Notes: a model not told the origin generated them from the sequence alone. A stretch of DNA of 64,000 nt from Rhabditoides inermis (GCA_963966185.1 CAWZYM010000328.1:388501-452500); one strand, 5' to 3'. Shown: positions 23,239 to 36,921, numbered from the stretch's first letter. Numbers and translations: made by a program.

Positions 23239-24860
23239 TGTTCGTGGATTGTGGTATTCGCAGCTAATAGATGTTCGTGGCGGCTCGTAGTTTTTCGTAG
23301 TTGACGTTGCAACTCGTAGATGCTCGTGGATTGTGGTTTTCGTGGCTGATATATGTTCGTGGCGACTCGTAGCTGTTTGTGGCTGAAGTTGCAACTCGTA
23401 GATGTTCGTGGGTTGTGGTTTTCGTTGCTGATAGTGGTTCGTGGCGACTCGTAGCTGTTCGTGGCTGACGTTGCAACTCGTAGATGTTCGTGGATTGTGG
23501 TTTTCGCAGCTGTTCGTGGCGGCTCGTAGCTGTTCGTGGCTGACGTTGCAACTCGTAGATGCTCGTGGACTGTGGCTCTCGCGGCTGACTTCTTCGTGGC
23601 GGCTCGTAGCTGTTCGTGGCTGACGTTACAACTCGTAGATGTTCGTGGATTGTGGTTTTTGCGGCTGATAGATGTTCGTGGCGGCTCGTAGCTGTTTGTG
23701 GCTGAAGTTGAAACTCGTAGATGTTCGTGGATTGTGACTCTCGCGGCTGACAGTTGTTCGTGGCGGCTCGTAGCTGTTCGTGACTCACGTTGCAACTCGT
23801 AGATGTTCGTGGATTGTGGCTCTCGCGGCTGACAGTTGTTCGTGGCGGCTCGTAGCTGTTTGTGGCTAGAGTTGAAACTCGTAGATGTTCGTGGATTGTG
23901 ACTCTCGTGGCTGACAGTTGTTCGTGGCGACTCGTAGCTGTTCGTGGCTGACGTTGCAACTTGTAGATGCTCGTGGATTGTGGCTCTCGCGGCTGACTTT
24001 TTCGTGGCGGCTCGTAGCTGTTCGTGGCTGACGTTGCAACTCGTAGATGTTCGTGGGTTGTGGTTTTCGTTGTTGATAGTGGTTCGTGGCGACTCGTAGC
24101 TGTTCGTGGCTGACGTTGCAACTCGTAGATGTTCGTGGATTGTGGTTTTCGTTGCTGATAGTGGTTCGTGGCGACTCGTAGCTGTTCGTGGCTGACGTTG
24201 CAACTCGTAGATGTTCGTGGATTGTGGTTTTCGCAGCTGTTCGTGGCGGCTCGTAGCTGTTTGTGGCTGAAGTTGCAACTCGTAGATGTTCGTGGGTTGT
24301 GGTTTTCGCGGAAGATAGATGTTCGTGGCGGCTCGTAGCTGTTTGTGGCTGGAGTTGCAACTCGTAGATGTTCGTGGGTTGTGGTTTTCGTTGCTGATAG
24401 TTGTTCGTGGCGGCTCGTAGCTGTTTGTGGCTGAAGTTACAACTCGTAGATGTTCGTGGGATGTGGTTTTCGCAGCTGATAGATGTTCGTGGCGGCTCGT
24501 AGCTGTTCGTGGCTGACGTTGCAACTCGTAGATGTTCGTGGATTGTTGTATTCGCAGCTAATAGATGTTCGTGGCGGCTCGTAGTTGTTCGTAGCTGACG
24601 TTGCAACTCGTAGATGCTCGTGGATTGTGGTTTTCGTGGCTGATATATGTTCGTGGCGGCTCGTAGCTGTTCGTGGCTGACGTTGCAACTCGTAGATGTT
24701 CGTGGGTTGTGGTTTTCGTTGTTGATAGTGGTTCGTGGCGACTCGTAGCTGTTCGTGGCTGACGTTGCAACTCGTAGATGTTCGTGGATTGTGGTTTTCG
24801 TTGCTGATATATGTTCGTGGCGACTCGTAGCTGTTTGTGGCTGAAGTTGAAACTCGTAGA

Positions 24861-24942
24861 TGTCCGTGGATTGTGGCTTTCGCGGCTGACAGCTGTTCGT
24901 GCCGGCTCGTATCTGTTCGTGGCTGACAATGCAACTCGTAGA
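24861..24942 (+). repeat. Divergent monomer 4
   Basis: Same changes; copy 2 of the 2,968-bp duplication. Confidence 0.9.
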
Positions 24943-26144
24943 TCGTCGTGGATTGTAGTATTCACCGCTAATAGCTGTTCGTGACGGCTCGTAGCTGTTC
25001 GTGGCTGACGTTGCAACTCGTAGATGTTTGTGGATTGTGGTTTTCGCAGCTGTTCGTGGCGGCTCGTAGCTGTTCGTGGCTGACGTTGCAACTCGTAGAT
25101 GCTCGTGGACTGTGGCTCTCGCGGCTGACAGTTGTTCGTGGCGGCTCGTAGCTGTTCGTGGCTGACGTTACAACTAGATGATGTTCGTGGATTGTGGTTT
25201 TCGTGGCTGATAGATGTTCGTGGCGGCTCGTAGCTGTTCGTGGCTGACGTTACAACTCGTAGATGTTCGTGGATTGTGGTATTCGCAGCTGATAGATGTT
25301 CGTGGCGGCTCGTAGCTGTTCGTGGCTGACGTTGCAACTCGTAGATGTTCGTGGATTGTGGTTTTCGCAGCTGATAGATGTTCGTGGCGGCTCGTAGCTG
25401 TTCGTGGCTGACGTTGCAACTCGTAGATGTTTGTGGATTGTGGCTCTCGCGGCTGACAGTTGTACGTGGCGGCTCGTAGCTGACGTTGCAACTCGTAGAT
25501 GCTCGTGGATTGTGGTTTTCGTGGCTGATATATGTTCGTGGCGACTCGTAGCTGTTTGTGGCTGAAGTTGAAACTCGTAGATGTTCGTGGATTGTGGCTC
25601 TCGCGGCTGACAGCTGTTCGTGGCGGCTCGTAGCTGTTCGTGGCTGACGTTGCAACTCGTAGATGCTCGTGAATTGTGGCTCTCGCGGCTGACTTCTTCG
25701 TGGCGACTCGTAGCTGTTCGTGGCTGACGTTGCAACTCGTAGATGTTCGTGGATTGTGGTTTTCGCAGCTGTTCGTGGCGGCTCGTAGCTGTTTGTGGCT
25801 GAAGTTTCAACTCGTAGATGTTCGTGGGTTGTGGTTTTCGTTGCTGATAGTGGTTCGTGGCGGCTCGTAGCTGTCCGTGGCTGACGTTACAACTCGTAGA
25901 TGTTCGTGGATTGTGGTTTTCGCGGCTGACAGTTGTTCGTGGCGGCTCGTAGCTGTTCGTGGCTGACGTTGCAACTCGTAGATGTTCGTGGATTGTGGCT
26001 TTCGCAACTGACAGTTGTTCGTGGCGGCTCGTAGCTGTTTGTGGCTGACGTTGCAACTCGTAGATGCTCGTGGATTGTGGCTCTCGCGGCTGACTTCTTC
26101 GTGGCGGGTCGTAGCTGTTCGTGGCTGACGTTACAACTCGTAGA

Positions 26145-26206
26145 TGTTCGTGGGATGTGGTTTTCGCAGCTGATAGATGTTCGTGGCTGACGTTGCAACT
26201 CGTAGA
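26145..26206 (+). repeat. 62-bp monomer
   Basis: Same 20-bp loss, in copy 2 of the 2,968-bp duplication. Confidence 0.9.
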
Positions 26207-26974
26207 TGTTCGTGGATTGTGGTATTCGCAGCTAATAGATGTTCGTGGCGGCTCGTAGTTTTTCGTAGTTGACGTTGCAACTCGTAGATGCTCGTGGATT
26301 GTGGTTTTCGTGGCTGATATATGTTCGTGGCGACTCGTAGCTGTTTGTGGCTGAAGTTGCAACTCGTAGATGTTCGTGGGTTGTGGTTTTCGTTGCTGAT
26401 AGTGGTTCGTGGCGACTCGTAGCTGTTCGTGGCTGACGTTGCAACTCGTAGATGTTCGTGGATTGTGGTTTTCGCAGCTGTTCGTGGCGGCTCGTAGCTG
26501 TTCGTGGCTGACGTTGCAACTCGTAGATGCTCGTGGACTGTGGCTCTCGCGGCTGACTTCTTCGTGGCGGCTCGTAGCTGTTCGTGGCTGACGTTACAAC
26601 TCGTAGATGTTCGTGGATTGTGGTTTTTGCGGCTGATAGATGTTCGTGGCGGCTCGTAGCTGTTTGTGGCTGAAGTTGAAACTCGTAGATGTTCGTGGAT
26701 TGTGACTCTCGCGGCTGACAGTTGTTCGTGGCGGCTCGTAGCTGTTCGTGACTCACGTTGCAACTCGTAGATGTTCGTGGATTGTGGCTCTCGCGGCTGA
26801 CAGTTGTTCGTGGCGGCTCGTAGCTGTTTGTGGCTAGAGTTGAAACTCGTAGATGTTCGTGGATTGTGACTCTCGTGGCTGACAGTTGTTCGTGGCGACT
26901 CGTAGCTGTTCGTGGCTGACGTTGCAACTTGTAGATGCTCGTGGATTGTGGCTCTCGCGGCTGACTTTTTCGTG

Positions 26975-28275
26975 GCGGCTCGTAGCTGTTCGTGGCTGAC
27001 GTTGCAACTCGTAGATGTTCGTGGGTTGTGGTTTTCGTTGTTGATAGTGGTTCGTGGCGACTCGTAGCTGTTCGTGGCTGACGTTGCAACTCGTAGATGT
27101 TCGTGGATTGTGGTTTTCGTTGCTGATAGTGGTTCGTGGCGACTCGTAGCTGTTCGTGGCTGACGTTGCAACTCGTAGATGTTCGTGGATTGTGGTTTTC
27201 GCAGCTGTTCGTGGCGGCTCGTAGCTGTTTGTGGCTGAAGTTGCAACTCGTAGATGTTCGTGGGTTGTGGTTTTCGCGGAAGATAGATGTTCGTGGCGGC
27301 TCGTAGCTGTTTGTGGCTGAAGTTGCAACTCGTAGATGTTCGTGGGTTGTGGTTTTCGTTGCTGATAGTTGTTCGTGGCGGCTCGTAGCTGTTTGTGGCT
27401 GAAGTTACAACTCGTAGATGTTCGTGGGATGTGGTTTTCGCAGCTGATAGATGTTCGTGGCGGCTCGTAGCTGTTCGTGGCTGACGTTGCAACTCGTAGA
27501 TGTTCGTGGATTGTTGTATTCGCAGCTAATAGATGTTCGTGGCGGCTCGTAGTTGTTCGTAGCTGACGTTGCAACTCGTAGATGCTCGTGGATTGTGGTT
27601 TTCGTGGCTGATATATGTTCGTGGCGGCTCGTAGCTGTTCGTGGCTGACGTTGCAACTCGTAGATGTTCGTGGGTTGTGGTTTTCGTTGTTGATAGTGGT
27701 TCGTGGCGACTCGTAGCTGTTCGTGGCTGACGTTGCAACTCGTAGATGTTCGTGGATTGTGGTTTTCGTTGCTGATAGTGGTTCGTGGCGACTCGTAGCT
27801 GTTCGTGGCTGACGTTGCAACTCGTAGATGTTCGTGTATTGTGGTTTTCGCAGCTGTTCGTGGCGGCTCGTAGCTGTTTGTGGCTGAAGTTGCAACTCGT
27901 AGATGTTCGTGGGTTGTGGTTTTCGCGGAAGATAGATGTTCGTGGCGGCTCGTAGCTGTTTGTGGCTGAAGTTGCAACTCGTAGATGTTCGTGGGTTGTG
28001 GTTTTCGTTGCTGATAGTTGTTCGTGGCGGCTCGTAGCTGTTTGTGGCTGAAGTTACAACTCGTAGATGTTCGTGGGATGTGGTTTTCGCAGCTGATAGA
28101 TGTTTGTGGCGGCTCGTAGCTGTTCGTGGCTGACGTTGCAACTCGTAGATGTTCGTGGATTGTTGTATTCGCAGCTAATAGATGTTCGTGGCGGCTCGTA
28201 GTTGTTCGTAGCTGACGTTGCAACTCGTAGATGCTCGTGGATTGTGGTTTTCGTGGCTGATATATGTTCGTGGCG
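26975..28275 (+). repeat. Tandem duplication, 649-bp period (8 monomers)
   Basis: Copy 1 is about 26,975-27,623 and copy 2 about 27,624-28,272. GCGGAAGATAG recurs at 27,277 and 27,926, and GTTGTATTCGCAGCTAATAG follows in both. Length is 8 x 82 minus 7, from one 75-bp monomer. It overlaps the end of the 2,968-bp duplication, so it is a separate event. Confidence 0.8.
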
Positions 28276-29272
28276 ACTCGTAGCTGTTTGTGGCTGAAGT
28301 TGCAACTCGTAGATGTTCGTGGGTTGTGGTTTTCGTTGCTGATAGTGGTTCGTGGCGACTCGTAGCTGTTCGTGGCTGACGTTGCAACTCGTAGATGTTC
28401 GTGGATTGTGGTTTTCGCAGCTGTTCGTGGCGGCTCGTAGCTGTTCGTGGCTGACGTTGCAACTCGTAGATGCTCGTGGACTGTGGCTCTCGCGGCTGAC
28501 TTCTTCGTGGCGGCTCGTAGCTGTTCGTGGCTGACGTTACAACTCGTAGATGTTCGTAGATTGTGGTTTTTGCGGCTGATAGATGTTCGTGGCGGCTCGT
28601 AGCTGTTTGTGGCTGAAGTTGAAACTCGTAGATGTTCGTGGATTGTGACTCTCGCGGCTGACAGTTGTTCGTGGCGGCTCGTAGCTGTTCGTGACTCACG
28701 TTGCAACTCGTAGATGTTCGTGGATTGTGGCTCTCGCGGCTGACAGTTGTTCGTGGCGGCTCGTAGCTGTTTGTGGCTAGAGTTGAAACTCGTAGATGTT
28801 CGTGGATTGTGACTCTCGTGGCTGACAGTTGTTCGTGGCGACTCGTAGCTGTTCGTGGCTGACGTTGCAACTTGTAGATGCTCGTGGATTGTAGCTCTCG
28901 CGGCTGACTTTTTTGTGGCGGCTCGTAGCTGTTCGTGGCTGACGTTGCAACTCGTAGATGTTCGTGGGTTGTGGTTTTCGTTGTTGATAGTGGTTCGTGG
29001 CGACTCGTAGCTGTTCGTGGCTGACGTTGCAACTCGTAGATGTTCGTGGATTGTGGTTTTCGTTGCTGATAGTGGTTCGTGGCGACTCGTAGCTGTTCGT
29101 GGCTGACGTTGCAACTCGTAGATGTTCGTGGATTGTGGTTTTCGCAGCTGTTCGTGGCGGCTCGTAGCTGTTTGTGGCTGAAGTTGCAACTCGTAGATGT
29201 TCGTGGGTTGTGGTTTTCGCGGAAGATAGATGTTCGTGGCGGCTCGTAGCTGTTTGTGGCTGAAGTTGCAAC

Positions 29273-32130
29273 TCGTAGATGTTCGTGGGTTGTGGTTTTC
29301 GTTGCTGATAGTGGTTCGTGGCGACTCGTAGCTGTTCGTGGCTGACGTTGCAACTCGTAGATGTTCGTGGATTGTGGTTTTCGTTGCTGATAGTGGTTTG
29401 TGGCGACTCGTAGCTGTTCGTGGCTGACGTTGCAACTCGTAGATGTTCGTGGATTGTGGTTTTCGCAGCTGTTCGTGGCGGCTCGTAGCTGTTTGTGGCT
29501 GAAGTTGCAACTCGTAGCTGTTCGTGGGTTGTGGTTTTCGTTGCTGATAGTGGTTCGTGGCGACTCGTAGCTGTTCGTGGCTGACGTTGCAACTCGTAGA
29601 TGTTCGTGGATTGTGGTTTTCGCAGCTGTTCGTGGCGGCTCGTTGCTGTTTGTGGCTGAAGTTGCAACTCGTAGATGTTCGTGGGTTGTGGTTTACGTTG
29701 CTGATAGTGGTTCGTGGCGGCTCGTAGCTGTCCGTGGCTGACGTTACAACTCGTAGATGTTCGTGGATTGTGGTTTTCGCGGCTGACAGTTGTTCGTGGC
29801 GGCTCGTAGCTGTTCGTGGCTGACGTTGCAACTCGTAGATGTTCGTGGATTGTGGCTTTCGCAACTGACAGTTGTTCGTGGCGGCTCGTAGCTGTTCGTG
29901 GCTGACGTTGCAACTCGTAGATGCTCGTGGATTGTGGCTCTCGCGGCTGACTTCTTCGTGGCGGGTCGTAGCTGTTCGTGGCTGACGTTACAACTCGTAG
30001 ATGTTCGTGGGATGTGGTTTTCGCAGCTGATAGATGTTCGTGGCGGCTCGTAGCTGTTCGTGGCTGACGTTGCAACTCGTAGATGTTCGTGGATTGTGGT
30101 ATTCGCAGCTAATAGATGTTCGTGGCGGCTCGTAGTTGTTCGTAGCTGACGTTGCAACTCGTAGATGCTCGTGGATTGTGGTTTTCGTGGCTGATATATG
30201 TTCGTGGCGACTCGTAGCTGTTTGTGGCTGAAGTTGCAACTCGTAGATGTTCGTGGGTTGTGGTTTTCGTTGCTGATAGTGGTTCGTGGCGACTCGTAGC
30301 TGTTCGTGGCTGACGTTGCAACTCGTAGATGTTCGTGGATTGTGGTTTTCGTTGCTGATAGTGGTTTGTGGCGACTCGTAGCTGTTCGTGGCTGACGTTG
30401 CAACTCGTAGATGTTCGTGGATTGTGGTTTTCGCAGCTGTTCGTGGCGGCTCGTAGCTGTTTGTGGCTGAAGTTGCAACTCGTAGCTGTTCGTGGGTTGT
30501 GGTTTTCGTTGCTGATAGTGGTTCGTGGCGACTCGTAGCTGTTCGTGGCTGACGTTGCAACTCGTAGATGTTCGTGGATTGTGGTTTTCGCAGCTGTTCG
30601 TGGCGGCTCGTTGCTGTTTGTGGCTGAAGTTGCAACTCGTAGATGTTCGTGGGTTGTGGTTTACGTTGCTGATAGTGGTTCGTGGCGGCTCGTAGCTGTC
30701 CGTGGCTGACGTTACAACTCGTAGATGTTCGTGGATTGTGGTTTTCGCGGCTGACAGTTGTTCGTGGCGGCTCGTAGCTGTTCGTGGCTGACGTTGCAAC
30801 TCGTAGATGTTCGTGGATTGTGGCTTTCGCAACTGACAGTTGTTCGTGGCGGCTCGTAGCTGTTCGTGGCTGACGTTGCAACTCGTAGATGCTCGTGGAT
30901 TGTGGCTCTCGCGGCTGACTTCTTCGTGGCGGGTCGTAGCTGTTCGTGGCTGACGTTACAACTCGTAGATGTTCGTGGGATGTGGTTTTCGCAGCTGATA
31001 GATGTTCGTGGCGGCTCGTAGCTGTTCGTGGCTGACGTTGCAACTCGTAGATGTTCGTGGATTGTGGTATTCGCAGCTAATAGATGTTCGTGGCGGCTCG
31101 TAGTTGTTCGTAGCTGACGTTGCAACTCGTAGATGTTCGTGGGTTGTGGTTTTCGTTGCTGATAGTGGTTCGTGGCGACTCGTAGCTGTTCGTGGCTGAC
31201 GTTGCAACTCGTAGATGTTCGTGGATTGTGGTTTTCGTTGCTGATAGTGGTTTGTGGCGACTCGTAGCTGTTCGTGGCTGACGTTGCAACTCGTAGATGT
31301 TCGTGGATTGTGGTTTTCGCAGCTGTTCGTGGCGGCTCGTAGCTGTTTGTGGCTGAAGTTGCAACTCGTAGCTGTTCGTGGGTTGTGGTTTTCGTTGCTG
31401 ATAGTGGTTCGTGGCGACTCGTAGCTGTTCGTGGCTGACGTTGCAACTCGTAGATGTTCGTGGATTGTGGTTTTCGCAGCTGTTCGTGGCGGCTCGTTGC
31501 TGTTTGTGGCTGAAGTTGCAACTCGTAGATGTTCGTGGGTTGTGGTTTACGTTGCTGATAGTGGTTCGTGGCGGCTCGTAGCTGTCCGTGGCTGACGTTA
31601 CAACTCGTAGATGTTCGTGGATTGTGGTTTTCGCGGCTGACAGTTGTTCGTGGCGGCTCGTAGCTGTTCGTGGCTGACGTTGCAACTCGTAGATGTTCGT
31701 GGATTGTGGCTTTCGCAACTGACAGTTGTTCGTGGCGGCTCGTAGCTGTTCGTGGCTGACGTTGCAACTCGTAGATGCTCGTGGATTGTGGCTCTCGCGG
31801 CTGACTTCTTCGTGGCGGGTCGTAGCTGTTCGTGGCTGACGTTACAACTCGTAGATGTTCGTGGGATGTGGTTTTCGCAGCTGATAGATGTTCGTGGCGG
31901 CTCGTAGCTGTTCGTGGCTGACGTTGCAACTCGTAGATGTTCGTGGATTGTGGTATTCGCAGCTAATAGATGTTCGTGGCGGCTCGTAGTTGTTCGTAGC
32001 TGACGTTGCAACTCGTAGATGCTCGTGGATTGTGGTTTTCGTGGCTGATATATGTTCGTGGCGACTCGTAGCTGTTTGTGGCTGAAGTTGCAACTCGTAG
32101 ATGTTCGTGGGTTGTGGTTTTCGTTGCTGA
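29273..32130 (+). repeat. Three higher-order copies: 968, 886 and partial
   Basis: The rare GGTTTACGTTGCTG recurs at 29,692, 30,660 and 31,546, and GTGGGATGTGG at the same 968 and 886 spacings. The unit has 12 monomers: two of 75 bp and one of 80 bp give 984 minus 16 = 968. The second copy is exactly 82 bp shorter. It lacks the monomer with TTTTCGTGGCTGATATATG, expected near 31,125, although the flanking monomers are intact. Confidence 0.88.
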
Positions 32131-32502
32131 TAGTGGTTCGTGGCGACTCGTAGCTGTTCGTGGCTGACGTTGCAACTCGTAGATGTTCGTGGATTGTGGT
32201 TTTCGCAGCTGTTCGTGGCGGCTCGTAGCTGTTCGTGGCTGACGTTGCAACTCGTAGATGCTCGTGGACTGTGGCTCTCGCGGCTGACTTCTTCGTGGCG
32301 GCTCGTAGCTGTTCGTGGCTGACGTTACAACTAGTAGATGTTCGTGGATTGTGGTTTTCGTGGCTGATAGATGTTCGTGGCGGATCGTAGCTGTTTGTGG
32401 CTGAAGTTGCAACTCGTAGATGTTCGTGGGTTGTGGTTTTCGTTGCTGATAGTGGTTCGTGGCGACTCGTAGCTGTTTGTGGCTGAAGTTGAAACTCGTA
32501 GA

Positions 32503-32584
32503 TGTCCGTGGATTGTGGCTTTCGCGGCTGACAGCTGTTCGTGCCGGCTCGTATCTGTTCGTGGTTGACAATGCAACTCGTAGA
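32503..32584 (+). repeat. Divergent monomer 5
   Basis: Same changes plus GGTTGACAATG. Confidence 0.9.
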
Positions 32585-33632
32585 TCGTCGTGGATTGTAG
32601 TATTCGCAGCTAATAGCTGTTCGTGGCGGCTCGTAGCTGTTCGTGGCTGACGTTGCAACTCGTAGATGTTTGTGGATTGTGGTTTTCGCAGCTGTTCGTG
32701 GCGGCTCGTAGCTGTTCGTGGCTGACGTTGCAACTCGTAGATGCTCGTGGACTGTGGCTCTCGCGGCTGACAGTTGTTCGTGGCGGCTCGTAGCTGTTCG
32801 TGGCTGACGTTGCAACTCGTAGATGTTCGTGGATTGTGGCTTTCGCCACTGACAGTTGTTCGTGGCGGCTCGTAGCTGTTCGTGGCTGACGTTGCAACTC
32901 GTAGATGCTCGTGGATTGTGGCTCTCGCGGCTGACTTCTTCGTGGCGGGTCGTAGCTGTTCGTGGCTGACGTTACAACTCGTAGATGTTCGTGGGATGTG
33001 GTTTTCGCAGCTGATAGATGTTCGTGGCGGCTCGTAGCTGTTCGTGGCTGACGTTGCAACTCGTAGATGTTCGTGGATTGTGGTATTCGCAGCTAATAGA
33101 TGTTCGTGGCGGCTCGTAGTTGTTCGTAGCTGACGTTGCAACTCGTAGATGCTCGTGGATTGTGGTTTTCGTGGCTGATATATGTTCGTGGCGACTCGTA
33201 GCTGTTTGTGGCTGAAGTTGCAACTCGTAGATGTTCGTGGGTTGTGGTCTTCGTTGCTGATAGTGGTTCGTGGCGACTCGTAGCTGTTCGTGGCTGACGT
33301 TGCAACTCGTAGATGTTCGTGGATTGTGGTTTTCGCAGCTGTTCGTGGCGGTTCGTAGCTGTTCGTGGCTGACGTTGCAACTCGTAGATGCTCGTGGACT
33401 GTGGCTCTCGCGGCTGACTTCTTCGTGGCGGCTCGTAGCTGTTCGTGGCTGACGTTACAACTAGTAGATGTTCGTGGATTGTGGTTTTCGTGGCTGATAG
33501 ATGTTCGTGGCGGATCGTAGCTGTTTGTGGCTGAAGTTGCAACTCGTAGATGTTCGTGGGTTGTGGTTTTCGTTGCTGATAGTGGTTCGTGGCGACTCGT
33601 AGCTGTTTGTGGCTGAAGTTGAAACTCGTAGA

Positions 33633-33714
33633 TGTCCGTGGATTGTGGCTTTCGCGGCTGACAGCTGTTCGTGCCGGCTCGTATCTGTTCGTGGCTGACA
33701 ATGCAACTCGTAGA
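33633..33714 (+). repeat. Divergent monomer 6
   Basis: Same changes; copy 1 of the 3,289-bp duplication. Confidence 0.9.
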
Positions 33715-35001
33715 TCGTCGTGGATTGTAGTATTCGCAGCTAATAGCTGTTCGTGGCGGCTCGTAGCTGTTCGTGGCTGACGTTGCAACTCGTAGATGTT
33801 TGTGGATTGTGGTTTTCGCAGCTGTTCGTGGCGGCTCGTAGCTGTTCGTGGCTGACGTTACAACTAGATGATGTTCGTGGATTGTGGTTTTCGTGGCTGA
33901 TAGATGTTTGTGGCGGCTCGTAGCTGTTCGTGGCTGACGTTACAACTCGTAGATGTTCGTGGATTGTGGTATTCGCAGCTGATAGATGTTCGTGGCGGCT
34001 CGTAGCTGTTCGTGGCTGACGTTGCAACTCGTAGATGTTCGTGGATTGTGGTTTTCGCAGCTGATAGATGTTCGTGGCGGCTCGTAGCTGTTCGTGGCTG
34101 ACGTTGCAACTCGTAGATGTTTGTGGATTGTGGCTCTCGCGGCTGACAGTTGTACGTGGCGGCTCGTAGCTGTTCGTAACTGACGTTGCAACTCGTAGAT
34201 GCTCGTGGATTGTGGTTTTCGTGGCTGATATATGTTCGTGGCGACTCGTAGCTGTTTGTGGCTGAAGTTGAAAATCGTAGATGTTCGTGGATTGTGGCTC
34301 TCGCGGCTGACAGCTGTTCGTGGCGGCTCGTAGCTGTTCGTGGCTGACGTTGCAACTCGTAGATGCTCGTGAATTGTGGCTCTCGCGGCTGACTTCTTCG
34401 TGGCGACTCGTAGCTGTTCGTGGCTGACGTTGCAACTCGTAGATGTTCGTGGATTGTGGTTTTCGCAGCTGTTCGTGGCGGCTCGTAGCTGTTTGTGGCT
34501 GAAGTTTCAACTCGTAGATGTTCGTGGGTTGTGGTTTTCGTTGCTGATAGTGGTTCGTGGCGACTCGTAGCTGTTCGTGGCTGACGTTGCAACTCGTAGA
34601 TGTTCGTGGATTGTGGTTTTCGCAGCTGTTCGTGGCGGCTCGTTGCTGTTTGTGGCTGAAGTTGCAACTCGTAGATGTTCGTGGGTTGTGGTTTTCGTTG
34701 CTGATAGTGGTTCGTGGCGGCTCGTAGCTGTCCGTGGCTGACGTTACAACTCGTAGATGTTCGTGGATTGTGGTTTTCGCGGCTGACAGTTGTTCGTGGC
34801 GGCTCGTAGCTGTTCGTGGCTGACGTTGCAACTCGTAGATGTTCGTGGATTGTGGCTTTCGCAACTGACAGTTGTTCGTGGCGGCTCGTAGCTGTTCGTG
34901 GCTGACGTTGCAACTCGTAGATGCTCGTGGATTGTGGCTCTCGCGGCTGACTTCTTCGTGGCGGGTCGTAGCTGTTCGTGGCTGACGTTACAACTCGTAG
35001 A

Positions 35002-35063
35002 TGTTCGTGGGATGTGGTTTTCGCAGCTGATAGATGTTCGTGGCTGACGTTGCAACTCGTAGC
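35002..35063 (+). repeat. 62-bp monomer
   Basis: Same 20-bp loss, ending CTCGTAGC; copy 1 of the 3,289-bp duplication. Confidence 0.9.
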
Positions 35064-36921
35064 TGTTCGTGGATTGTGGTATTCGCAGCTAATAGATGTT
35101 CGTGGCGGCTCGTAGTTGTTCGTAGCTGACGTTGCAACTCGTAGATGCTCGTGGATTGTGGTTTTCGTGGCTGATATATGTTCGTGGCGACTCGTAGCTG
35201 TTTGTGGCTGAAGTTGCAACTCGTAGATGTTCGTGGGTTAAGGTTTTCGTTGCTGATAGTGGTTCGTGGCGACTCGTAGCTGTTCGTGGCTGACGTTGCA
35301 ACTCGTAGATGTTCGTGGATTGTGGTTTTCGCAGCTGTTCGTGGCGGCTCGTAGCTGTTCGTGGCTGACGTTGCAACTCGTAGATGCTCGTGGACTGTGG
35401 CTCTCGCGGCTGACTTCTTCGTGGCGGCTCGTAGCTGTTCGTGGCTGACGTTACAACTCGTAGATGTTCGTGGATTGTGGTTTTTGCGGCTGATAGATGT
35501 TCGTGGCGGCTCGTAGCTGTTTGTGGCTGAAGTTGAAACTCGTAGATGTTCGTGGATTGTGACTCTCGCGGCTGACAGTTGTTCGTGGCGGCTCGTAGCT
35601 GTTCGTGACTCACGTTGCAACTCGTAGATGTTCGTGGATGTGGCTCTCGCGGCTGACAGTTGTTCGTGGCGGCTCGTAGCTGTTTGTGGCTAGAGTTGAA
35701 ACTCGTAGATGTTCGTGGATTGTGACTCTCGTGGCTGACAGTTGTTCGTGGCGACTCGTAGCTGTTCGTGGCTGACGTTGCAACTTGTAGATGCTCGTGG
35801 ATTGTGGCTCTCGCGGCTGACTTTTTCGTGGCGGCTCGTAGCTGTTCGTGGCTGACGTTGCAACTCGTAGATGTTCGTGGGTTGTGGTTTTCGTTGTTGA
35901 TAGTGGTTCGTGGCGACTCGTAGCTGTTCGTGGCTGACGTTGCAACTCGTAGATGTTCGTGGATTGTGGTTTTCGTTGCTGATAGTGGTTCGTGGCGACT
36001 CGTAGCTGTTCGTGGCTGACGTTGCAACTCGTAGATGTTCGTGGATTGTGGTTTTCGCAGCTGTTCGTGGCGGCTCGTAGCTGTTTTTGGCTGAAGTTGC
36101 AACTCGTAGATGTTCGTGGGTTGTGGTTTTCGCGGAAGATAGATGTTCGTGGCGGCTCGTAGCTGTTTGTGGCTGAAGTTGCAACTCGTAGATGTTCGTG
36201 GGTTGTGGTTTTCGTTGCTGATAGTGGTTCGTGGCGACTCGTAGCTGTTCGTGGCTGACGTTGCAACTCGTAGATGTTCGTGGATTGTGGTTTTCGTTGC
36301 TGATAGTGGTTCGTGGCGACTCGTAGCTGTTCGTGGCTGACGTTGCAACTCGTAGATGTTCGTGGATTGTGGTTTTCGTTGCTGATAGTGGTTCGTGGCG
36401 ACTCGTAGCTGTTCGTGGCTGACGTTGCAACTCGTAGATGTTCGTGGATTGTGGTTTTCGCAGCTGTTCGTGGCGGCTCGTAGCTGTTTGTGGCTGAAGT
36501 TGAAACTCGTAGATGTTCGTGGATTGTGACTCTCGCGGCTGACAGTTGTTCGTGGCGGCTCGTAGCTGTTCGTGGCTGACGTTGCAACTCGTAGATATTC
36601 GTGGATTGTGGCTCTCGCGGCTGACAGTTGTTTGTGGTGGCTCGTAGCTGTTCGTGGCTGACGTTGCAACTCGTAGATGCTCGTGGACTGTGGCTCTCGC
36701 GGCTGACTTCTTCGTGGCGGCTCGTAGCTGTTCGTGGCTGACGTTACAACTAGTAGATGTTCGTGGATTGTGGTTTTCGTGGCTGATAGATGTTCGTGGC
36801 GGATCGTAGCTGTTTGTGGCTGAAGTTGCAACTCGTAGATGTTCGTGGGTTGTGGTTTTCGTTGCTGATAGTGGTTCGTGGCGACTCGTAGCTGTTTGTG
36901 GCTGAAGTTGAAACTCGTAGA

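Larger units (their letters stand above)
21845..27778 (+). repeat. Tandem duplication, 2,968-bp period (37 monomers)
   Basis: Copy 1 is about 21,845-24,812 and copy 2 about 24,813-27,778. Shared marks are the divergent GCCGGCTCGTATCTG monomer, the CTAGATGATG monomer, GTAGCTGACGTTGC (10-bp deletion), the 62-bp monomer and GCGGAAGATAG. Counting the short monomers in the unit (four of -7, four of -2, one of -10, one of -20) gives 37 x 82 minus 66 = 2,968. Differences seen: TTCGCCGC against TTCACCGC (about 21,995 and 24,963), GATATATG against GATAGATG (about 22,242 and 25,210), and GCTGGAG against GCTGAAG (24,351 and 27,319). Confidence 0.88.
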
